A DNA stretch of 64,000 bases from Hahella sp. HN01. GTDB lineage: Bacteria > Pseudomonadota > Gammaproteobacteria > Pseudomonadales > Oleiphilaceae. Shown here one piece after another: positions 18,135 to 25,347 of this stretch. The position numbers and the translations under genes are program-made. Positions within the stretch are counted from its first letter, which is position 1, and each line of letters starts with the position of its first letter. The DNA is taken from NCBI RefSeq assembly GCF_018986435.1, contig NZ_JAHMIN010000028.1, forward strand, positions 1 through 64,000. The letters run 5' to 3'. Below the pieces are notes generated by a model that ran no database searches, was not told the origin of the DNA, and worked only from the letters and a program-made list of their open reading frames with translations.

Positions 18135-20267
18135 GTGAATAAGTTTAAACATATGTTTTTGTTACAACGCCGCAGTCTCTACGCTGTCCTGTTTACCTCC
18201 CTGTGCTCACTGGCGCTGGCCGGCAACGCCGCCGTCGCTTCTGGAGCCAAGACGGAAAACCCGGACTATCTCAACCTGTCCCCTACCGCGGACCAGGAAA
18301 AAGCCAGCAGGGATATCGCCAGACAACTGCAGTACGCTCACTACCGCAGCCTGAAAATAGATGGCGAAGTATCCTCAGAGGTGTTGGATAACTACATAAA
18401 ATATCTCGACCCACAGCGCATCTACTTCACCCAAAGCGACATCGACGAGTTTGAAAACTATCGATATCGACTTGATGGCGCCATTAAATCCGGTCAGCTT
18501 GATCCCGCTTTCCGCATCTACAATCGCTTTCAGTCACGCATTGTCGGCCGCCTGGGCTACATTACCGGCCTGCTCGACACCGGCGTCGATAAACTGGATT
18601 TCAAAAAAGACGAAGAAATCCTCATCGACAGAGAGGAAGCGCCCTGGGCGAAGACCGAGGGCGAGCTTGATAACCTCTGGCGCAAACGTCTGAAGAGCGC
18701 CATATTGAGTCAACGCTTGCTGGGCAAAACCGACGAAGACATCAGCAACGGCCTGCGTAAGCGTTACGAAAGTCAGCTAAGTCGTATCAGGCAGTCCCGC
18801 TCAGAGGACGTATTTCAGGCATATATGAATGCGCTGACCAATATTTACGATCCTCATACCCAATATTTTTCGCCTCGCAACTCCGAAAACTTCAATATCA
18901 ATATGTCCCTGTCGCTGGAAGGCATAGGCGCTGTATTGCAATCGGATAACGAGCACACCAAGGTCGTCAGATTAGTGCCGGCGGGTCCCGCCGATAAGAA
19001 CGGCAAGCTCAAACCTGCTGACCGTATCGTTGGCGTTGGTCAGGGCGACAAAGGCGAAATCGTCGATGTCGTGGGGTGGCGCCTGGAGGAAGTGGTGGAC
19101 CTGATCCGCGGCCCTAAAAAGTCTGTGGTAAGGTTGGAAGTTATTCCCGCCACCGCCAGTAACGACTCAGAAACCCGTATCATCAACATCGTACGGGATA
19201 AAGTGGACCTGGAAGATCAATCCGCTCAAAAGCACGTTCTTAACATCAATCGTGGCGGACGCGAATACAAGTTAGGCGTTATCGATATCCCCACCTTCTA
19301 CGCCGATTTCCGCGCAATGCAGGCAGGCGATCCGAACTATCGCAGCACCACGCGTGACGTGAATAAGCTCCTCAATGAGCTGAAAGCCGAGGGCATTGAC
19401 GGCCTGATCATTGACCTACGCGATAATGGCGGCGGGGCTTTGCAGGAAGCGATTCAGTTGACTGGCCTCTTTATTCAGGAAGGCCCAACGGTGCAAGTGC
19501 GCACAGCAGACAACCGCGTGCGTGTTTACGACGACCCGGATGAGCAAATCGCCTACACCGGCCCTCTCGCAGTCATGGTTAACCGCATGAGCGCTTCCGC
19601 TTCTGAGATTTTCGCAGCAGCCATTCAGGATTACGGACGCGGCGTTATCATTGGCGAACAGACCTTCGGTAAAGGAACCGTCCAATCTGTACGCGGCCTA
19701 AGCCATGGCCAACTGAAAATTACTGAAGCCAAGTTCTACCGTATTTCAGGGGGCAGCACTCAGCATAAAGGCGTCACTCCGGATGTCGTTATTCCATCCG
19801 CAATCGACAAGAGTGAGATCGGTGAAGATGCATTACCGCAAGCCCTGCCCTGGGACCATATCGATGCTGTCGCACACCGCAGATATGGCAACTTCAGTCC
19901 ACTGATTTCAGACTTAGCGAAAAACCATGATACCCGCATGGAGAAAAATGCCGAGTACCAGGCTTTACTGCAGGAAATCGACTTCTTAAAAGAAACCAAA
20001 GCGCAAAAAACCATCTCCTTGCGCGAGGATGTCCGCAAACAGGAACTGAAAAAACTGCAGGATCGTGAGCTGGCTTACGTCAACCTGAAGCGCGCGGCCA
20101 AGAAAGAGAATCAGTTTAAGAATTACAAAGAGTACGAGACCTATCAGGAAGAACAATCGGCGCAAGCGCCCTCGAAGAAAGATCTCGATTTTGTAGCGCG
20201 TGAGACCGGCGAAATTCTGGTGGACGTGCTAACCATGCAACAGCAAATCGCGGACTCTAAAAGCTAA
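18135..20267 (+). CDS. prc: Carboxy-terminal processing (tail-specific) protease Prc
   Basis: Prc is a periplasmic serine protease that trims or degrades proteins from nonpolar C termini, including envelope and cell-wall enzymes. After a signal peptide (hydrophobic run FLLQRRSLYAVLFTSL, cleavage near ALAGNA/VASGA) come an N-terminal helical domain, a PDZ domain (LSLEGIGAVLQSD onward) and the S41 catalytic core. The core has the nucleophile serine in NRMSASASEIFA and the lysine in GEQTFGKGTVQS; the C-terminal DUF3340-type domain is Lys/Glu-rich. The start is uncertain: GTG at 18093, GTG at 18135 and ATG at 18153 all keep frame. 18135 is preferred because it gives a Lys-containing N-region. Confidence 0.94.
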   Translation: MNKFKHMFLLQRRSLYAVLFTSLCSLALAGNAAVASGAKTENPDYLNLSPTADQEKASRDIARQLQYAHYRSLKIDGEVSSEVLDNYIKYLDPQRIYFTQSDIDEFENYRYRLDGAIKSGQLDPAFRIYNRFQSRIVGRLGYITGLLDTGVDKLDFKKDEEILIDREEAPWAKTEGELDNLWRKRLKSAILSQRLLGKTDEDISNGLRKRYESQLSRIRQSRSEDVFQAYMNALTNIYDPHTQYFSPRNSENFNINMSLSLEGIGAVLQSDNEHTKVVRLVPAGPADKNGKLKPADRIVGVGQGDKGEIVDVVGWRLEEVVDLIRGPKKSVVRLEVIPATASNDSETRIINIVRDKVDLEDQSAQKHVLNINRGGREYKLGVIDIPTFYADFRAMQAGDPNYRSTTRDVNKLLNELKAEGIDGLIIDLRDNGGGALQEAIQLTGLFIQEGPTVQVRTADNRVRVYDDPDEQIAYTGPLAVMVNRMSASASEIFAAAIQDYGRGVIIGEQTFGKGTVQSVRGLSHGQLKITEAKFYRISGGSTQHKGVTPDVVIPSAIDKSEIGEDALPQALPWDHIDAVAHRRYGNFSPLISDLAKNHDTRMEKNAEYQALLQEIDFLKETKAQKTISLREDVRKQELKKLQDRELAYVNLKRAAKKENQFKNYKEYETYQEEQSAQAPSKKDLDFVARETGEILVDVLTMQQQIADSKS

Positions 20268-20275
20268 TCCCATCC

Positions 20276-20309
20276 TGACGTTAGCAGAAGCCTGATTCTG
20301 CTAACGTCA
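20276..20309 (+). terminator. prc terminator hairpin
   Basis: TGACGTTAGCAGAA (20276-20289) and TTCTGCTAACGTCA (20296-20309) make a perfect 14-bp stem with loop GCCTGA, eight bases past the prc stop. The tail is TTGACTTCATT, poor in consecutive T's, so it may be partly a transcript stabiliser. Confidence 0.65.
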
Positions 20310-20370
20310 TTGACTTCATTCACTTTTTAATCGACAGTGCAACAAGATATTCATCGTTGCAGGTCATCTT

Positions 20371-21165
20371 ATGTCTGGAGACATTCCCAAGAAGTCCGGC
20401 GCTTCACCAGCCAGGACAGACGCCAAGGACAGCGCCTCAATGCCTGCAACGCACAAGTCTTCAACAAAAGCCAAAACCACCGCAGCCAAAGGCGATGAAA
20501 GCAGCTGGTTTAACCGCATCAGTGAATTAACCTCCTCCGCCCTGAAAATCGCCAAGTTAACCACCGATAGCTCCATTCGCGTCGGCAAAACCATCCTGAA
20601 AAATCAGGACCAGTTGAAGCTTATGGCCGCCGCAGGGCAGTCTCTGAAAGACTTACGTGAAGTTGCAGGCCTCACTATCCATGAACTCAGTGATTCCTTA
20701 AGCCTAAAAGACAAAAGCCTGTGGGAAGCGGTCGAAAATGGTACGGCGACGATTTCATTCGAGCTCATTCTTCGCCTGGCGGCTCTACTGGCCCGCAATG
20801 ATCCCGTCCCTTTTATCCTCAAATATACACGCACCTATAACCCAGAGTTGTGGCGCATATTGAATGACTGGGGGCTGGGTCGACTGCCGCTGCAGTATGA
20901 GCGTGAGCGCAAATTTATAAACATCTATCGCCGCCATGACGCAGCGCGTCAGCTATCCGATGAAGGTTTTGACAAAGTGCTGGAGTTTACTCAAAAGGCA
21001 TTTGAAATGGGCCTGCACTTTGTCGCCGAAAACGAGCAGCTCAGCAAACCGAATAAAGACGCCAGACAGACGGAGAAACCAACGTCGGAAGAGACACATC
21101 CTCCTCACAACGAAAAGACAACTACAACCAAGCCCTCTGGCGAGCCTAAGTCAGAAAAAGAATAA
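20371..21165 (+). CDS. Helix-turn-helix (XRE-like) domain protein with charged tails
   Basis: A 264-residue protein. Residues 1-45 are low-complexity (Ser/Thr/Lys/Ala). Around 95-155 there is a Cro/C1-type helix-turn-helix segment (LKDLREVAGLTIHELSDSLS...LWEAVENGTATISFELILRL). A helical region (VPFILKYTRTYNPELWRIL) follows, and a disordered Lys/Thr/Glu-rich tail from about 225. No sensor domain is recognised. Proteins of this shape occur in Pseudomonas relatives without assigned targets. It follows prc after a strong hairpin, so it probably has its own promoter in the 100-bp gap. It converges with vgrG. Confidence 0.78.
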   Translation: MSGDIPKKSGASPARTDAKDSASMPATHKSSTKAKTTAAKGDESSWFNRISELTSSALKIAKLTTDSSIRVGKTILKNQDQLKLMAAAGQSLKDLREVAGLTIHELSDSLSLKDKSLWEAVENGTATISFELILRLAALLARNDPVPFILKYTRTYNPELWRILNDWGLGRLPLQYERERKFINIYRRHDAARQLSDEGFDKVLEFTQKAFEMGLHFVAENEQLSKPNKDARQTEKPTSEETHPPHNEKTTTTKPSGEPKSEKE

Positions 21166-21207
21166 GGGGGGGAGATCAGCCGCGTATATCGGGGAGATAT
21201 AAGGCTC

Positions 21208-21238
21208 AAAAAAATCGCGCCCCTATAAGGAGCGCGAT
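21208..21238 (-). terminator. vgrG terminator
   Basis: On the minus strand ATCGCGCTCC pairs with GGGGCGCGAT around TTATA (plus coordinates 21214-21238), followed by seven T's (21208-21214). It lies 33 bases past the vgrG stop and is a classical rho-independent terminator. Confidence 0.8.
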
Positions 21239-21270
21239 CATGAACAGAACAAATACAGAAGATTACCGGA

Positions 21271-23250
21271 TTAGTTTTCCTTGATCTGGCTACCTTTCAT
21301 GGTAATCACGCCCGAGGCTTTGGTATTTATCTTATTGCCGTTGATAGTGATATCGCCATTCTTTTTCATGGTGATGCTGGCTTTACCCACCTGCAAGGTA
21401 ATCTCGTCTTTAGCCGTGATCTGAACACTCTTGGCGTCAACCGAGTACTCTTTGGTAATGGACTCAGTGTGCTTGCCTTTAATCGACTCAGTACGGTCCT
21501 TACCAATCTCAACCGTTACATTTTTGCCGACATTCAGCGATGAGTTTTCACCAATGACTTCATCTTTGTTTTTACCGATATCAATGCTCTGATTTTCACC
21601 AACAGTCAGGCTGTCGTTTTTACCGATATTGATAGTACGGTTTTCGCCAACTTCCTCAGTCTGATTCTTAACGACACTGATGGACTGGTTATTTCCGACG
21701 CTTTCTGTATCGTCGTTTTCAACCGTAATGTCTCTGTCTTTTTGAGCGTGGACACGAATCAGCTCTTCGCCTTTTTCGTCGATGAGCATAATTTCGTTAT
21801 AGTCTTCCGTCCCACCGCCCTTGGAAGAACGTGACTTAACGCCGGTATGGGTCTTTTTCGCTGGCAATTCGTAGGGAGGCATTTGCTCCGCATTGTATAC
21901 GCTCCCGATAATAAGAGGTCGATCCGGGTCCCCTTCTAGGAAGGAGATCACCACTTCTTGACCGATTCTCGGAATATACTGCGCGCCCCAGTTTTTACCG
22001 CTCCATATCTGCGCAACACGAATCCAGCAGGAACTCTTGTCGTCTTTCTTGCCCAAGCGATCCCAATAAAACTGAACTTTAATCCGGCCAAACTCATCCG
22101 TATAAATCTCATCCGCTGACGGACCGACAACCAACGCCGTTTGTGTACCGCTTATTACAGGCTTTGGCGTCTTCAGAGTTGGGCGCATAATCGTTGTGCT
22201 GGGGGCGCATTGAAATGAGTTGGAATAATGCGGCGCGGATTCAACACCAGCTCGATAGCTCCCCTCTTCCGCGTTATGCGTCACGCTGGCGACAACATAC
22301 TTTTCTTTACTTTCCTTCGAGTCAGGATGGACCCCTACCGTAAAGATATAACCTGAACACATCGAAGGATAATTGCTTTCCGCATTAACCAGTGAATAGC
22401 CGCTCTCCAATGTTTCCATACGGGTCTTGGCGTAACCATCGCCCTCCCCTTTCTGCGCATACTCGCCAGGGTAATCATAAACTTCAAACTTACTGATATT
22501 AGGCAGCTTGACCTTAGTACCCTGAAAAACCGCCAAACTGGTGGCGGGGGTTTCGAAGTTATAATCCGTTAGAGAAACTTTTCCGCTGACAAGCTGGTAC
22601 GCATGCTCCCAGCTGCTGATTTTGAATTTCGTGTGAGCGCCGTCGGTGACATCCAAAGAGGACTCGGATACCGATTCATACCCTTTGGCGTTATCGCTAA
22701 GCACCAGCGTATGCTTGCCTTCTTCGTGCTGGAAGTAGTAATAGATCCCCTCTTCCTCCAACAAGCGTGAGACGAAGTCGAAATCGGTCTCACGATATTG
22801 CACGCAATAAACCCGGTTTTCATATGTTTTTTGCAAGCGCCAGCTAACATCTGAAAACCCTAATTCACTAAAGACTTTATCAATAATTTTTTGAACGGTC
22901 AGTTCCTGAAAGATCCGGCAATCGCGACGATACTTGAGCAGGGAAAACCACGGAACCATCTTGAGCCTGTATTCTCTATAATGGTTCTCTTCAATCTGGT
23001 GTGCGGACATCTGGGTTACGATGCCCGAAAAGTGCCTGGGTTTACTAGGGTCCGCATGCACGCTGATGGTAACTTCTTTACCAACGATAGCGTTTGGATC
23101 AATGTTGTAATCTGTACTCCAGACCGTCGCAGTCGTTTCAAACGGCTCTGACAGGCATTCCGTTACCTTGAGTTTTTTCATTACAAGCACATCCGCCCCT
23201 AACGGAGACTTAATCGTCAGGAGCTGTTTATCTTGCTTCGGTCCCGCCAT
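21271..23250 (-). CDS. vgrG: Type VI secretion system spike protein VgrG (TssI), orphan
   Basis: A 659-residue VgrG that forms the trimeric puncturing spike on the Hcp tube. The N-terminal gp27-like part covers about 1-370 (SPLGADVLVMKKLKVTE, YRETDFDFVSRLLEEEGIYYYF). The gp5-like OB domain lies around 380-475 (DEFGRIKVQFYWDR, IPRIGQEVVISFLEGDPDRP). From about 510 a repetitive beta-prism needle follows, with units such as VGENRTINIGKN and VGENQSIDIGKN, ending near residue 655. There is no C-terminal effector extension. No other T6SS gene (hcp, tss, PAAR) is in the window. AAGGG lies before the ATG. The downstream neighbour is convergent, so no effector gene follows it. Confidence 0.95.
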   Translation of the reverse strand: MAGPKQDKQLLTIKSPLGADVLVMKKLKVTECLSEPFETTATVWSTDYNIDPNAIVGKEVTISVHADPSKPRHFSGIVTQMSAHQIEENHYREYRLKMVPWFSLLKYRRDCRIFQELTVQKIIDKVFSELGFSDVSWRLQKTYENRVYCVQYRETDFDFVSRLLEEEGIYYYFQHEEGKHTLVLSDNAKGYESVSESSLDVTDGAHTKFKISSWEHAYQLVSGKVSLTDYNFETPATSLAVFQGTKVKLPNISKFEVYDYPGEYAQKGEGDGYAKTRMETLESGYSLVNAESNYPSMCSGYIFTVGVHPDSKESKEKYVVASVTHNAEEGSYRAGVESAPHYSNSFQCAPSTTIMRPTLKTPKPVISGTQTALVVGPSADEIYTDEFGRIKVQFYWDRLGKKDDKSSCWIRVAQIWSGKNWGAQYIPRIGQEVVISFLEGDPDRPLIIGSVYNAEQMPPYELPAKKTHTGVKSRSSKGGGTEDYNEIMLIDEKGEELIRVHAQKDRDITVENDDTESVGNNQSISVVKNQTEEVGENRTINIGKNDSLTVGENQSIDIGKNKDEVIGENSSLNVGKNVTVEIGKDRTESIKGKHTESITKEYSVDAKSVQITAKDEITLQVGKASITMKKNGDITINGNKINTKASGVITMKGSQIKEN

Positions 23251-23784
23251 GGTCTAACCCTTCCATCAGCATGATTAATTTTTTGTCGCCTCATTTTGAT
23301 TGATTAGAGGCCAAGTTCAAATTCGGTTTTCTGCAATTCTATATGACCGTCGCCCATCTTGCATAAATCAAGGGCCGATCACTTATCAACCATTACAAAC
23401 AGAGCGTCAAAACAAACTGAAAGCCGTCAGTAATACCTGATTTTTTACGGATTTTTGGACGCTGACTTTTGTGAAAAGGCATATCCAGAAGATATAAAAT
23501 GGAGAAGCATCAAAAAAGTTCATCCCTCTGCGCCCAGGCTATTGATCAAGCTAAGGAGCACTGACTCTGCACTGATTTCCAGAGTAACAAATGCAACGAC
23601 ATATTAAGCGCATAACGCATGAATGCCGGGCGCCCAGCATTAAAACGGCATAGATTCTATCTCATCGGGAGTGGCGCCTACACCAGCCATAGGGATGAAA
23701 TTTTTAACTAAACCACCCTATCTCCAGCAGGACTACTCCATCAAAGTATCCCAGGCAATATTTATAATAAGAGGCATCAACTCC
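23251..23784. other. 534-bp gap between the unknown 475-aa gene and vgrG
   Basis: AT-rich, with no credible gene; a 66-codon plus-strand frame at 23671-23871 overlaps the end of the unknown gene and has no support. A 20-base near-palindrome, AATGCCGGGCGCCCAGCATT (23622-23641, one mismatched pair), is the clearest structure. The vgrG promoter should be here on the minus strand; I searched for a sigma-54 site and did not find a well-spaced one. Confidence 0.55.
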
Positions 23785-25212
23785 TCAGCCGCGCTCTTTC
23801 TCGCTGTCCATGGCGATCGAGCCCGAGCGATCAAACTTATATCTGAAGAAATCGCCCAGATTGACCATTGATGTCGACTTGTTGAGATAAACGGAAGCGG
23901 ACATTTCTTTCAAGTTAACCTGCAGGAGCCTGATCTCAGCGATGAAGCGGTCCGCCAGTGACTCAGCATCGCCCTCTTTTTCGAGCAGTTTGTCTGTGGG
24001 CATGCTCAAAAAGTAATTGATGTATTCCGGCAACCAGGAAAACACCAGTTTCTGGAAGTCATGCTTGTCATCCTGAAAGACAGACTGGCGACTAATGTAG
24101 GGCAGCAGATAATCGATAAGATGGTCTATCTCCCCGACTAACGCTCTGGTCTCGTTGAGTCCCATGTCGCTCAAGCGCATCATCAGGCGCTGCTTGGAGG
24201 CTTTCCAATCAAGCATTCCCTTTGACTTGATCAGGGACCGATAGTGGTCCGCCTCCAGACCCAATTGATTGATCCATTGAATATCTTCAGCGCCGAGTCC
24301 GGCGTCGCGCCATTTGCGCCTGGTCTTGAGCAGATCTGCGTAAACATCGTAAATACATGCGCATGTCAGATGGATAAGCTTGGCGTTGTCGCGGTTATTG
24401 AAGTGGTGTTGCTGGAGATCAAAGGTCGCCGGATCGTGCTCTTCAGCCGAGGTCGATAGCGCCAGGACAAGCTCCGTCAGTATCGGGTTCTCCAGATACT
24501 CCACCCCACTTTCGCTGAATTCCTTTAACAGTTTCGCCCGCGCCAGCTCAACCTCTTTTTCGGCGTTCAACGCATTGAGTTTCTTGCCTGCGCTGTTCAG
24601 TCCGTATTTAGCCAGAGTGGGCAGTAAGGCGTGTCCGGCGATAGCCGCCGCCGTCACCGGGTTGATCATCGCAACCAAACCTCCCACCAATAGCAGGCCG
24701 CCTGTCACTTTGTTTTCTACCCGGTCGATATTGTTCGCCACCTCTTTCAGATATTGACCAAACCCGCTGCCATCCTCAGGTGGAGGCGTTTCCGCGAGCA
24801 TAGGCTCTACAATCAAGTGCTGAATCATTTCTCTGGAGCAGTTCGACGGCGCGTGGAAGATACGCTTTTTGGGAAGACTGTTAAGCGGCGGAACGCCCGG
24901 CGGCAACACGCGCATGGTGTGCAATACATAACCCTGCTCCGCAAGACGGAAAGGAACAATAAAGTAGAGCTTCTCATCCACATCCTCATACAAGGACGCA
25001 GCGGTCTGGCTTGAGGAAAATAACTGCAGCTTACCGACGCTTTCCTTCACACGCTGATACTGCTCATCCACCGATGACATCAGATTGGACAGCGCCTCCT
25101 TGGAGGACTGCACGGCGCCTTTCACGCCGTTCGCAATTGTCGAGGTAGTAAATTTGATAGCCATAGCGCCTGCGCTTCCCAATTGAGTAACAGCGCGCCC
25201 TTTGCCTGTCAT
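23785..25212 (-). CDS. Uncharacterised protein with central hydrophobic hairpin, next to vgrG
   Basis: Not recognised. About 475 residues from the ATG at 25212; a TTG at 25233 and an ATG at 25164 are alternatives, and none has a clear ribosome site. Near residue 80 comes YFIVPFRLAEQGYVLHTMRVLPP, followed by PKKRIFHAPSNCSREM. Near 165-195 a hydrophobic segment (GGLLLVGGLVAMINPV, AAAIAGHALL) could form a membrane hairpin. The C-terminal half is helical and charged, with a DWKASKQRLMMRLSDMGLNE stretch. No signal peptide. It lies between an orphan histidine kinase and an orphan vgrG, all on the minus strand. A T6SS-related role is possible but is only a neighbourhood guess. Confidence 0.7.
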   Translation of the reverse strand: MTGKGRAVTQLGSAGAMAIKFTTSTIANGVKGAVQSSKEALSNLMSSVDEQYQRVKESVGKLQLFSSSQTAASLYEDVDEKLYFIVPFRLAEQGYVLHTMRVLPPGVPPLNSLPKKRIFHAPSNCSREMIQHLIVEPMLAETPPPEDGSGFGQYLKEVANNIDRVENKVTGGLLLVGGLVAMINPVTAAAIAGHALLPTLAKYGLNSAGKKLNALNAEKEVELARAKLLKEFSESGVEYLENPILTELVLALSTSAEEHDPATFDLQQHHFNNRDNAKLIHLTCACIYDVYADLLKTRRKWRDAGLGAEDIQWINQLGLEADHYRSLIKSKGMLDWKASKQRLMMRLSDMGLNETRALVGEIDHLIDYLLPYISRQSVFQDDKHDFQKLVFSWLPEYINYFLSMPTDKLLEKEGDAESLADRFIAEIRLLQVNLKEMSASVYLNKSTSMVNLGDFFRYKFDRSGSIAMDSEKERG

Positions 25213-25347
25213 GACTGACGGCGCGCTTAACAAATTGGTTGCATGTTATCGGTTATCAAGCGCGAACTCAGCTTTCTTGACGCTACCGTCTCTAGGCGGT
25301 AAGCAGATCTGGCGGTAACTTGTAAACTGAACGACTCGCCGTTTAGT

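Noticed and set aside
23300-23400. Sigma-54 promoter for vgrG
   Set aside because: A GG...GC pair exists on the minus strand but with 12 rather than 10 bases between, so it does not fit the -24/-12 rule.
23671-23871. 66-codon plus-strand frame in the vgrG gap
   Set aside because: Overlaps the 3' end of the unknown minus-strand gene and has no support; not an immunity gene candidate I would defend.
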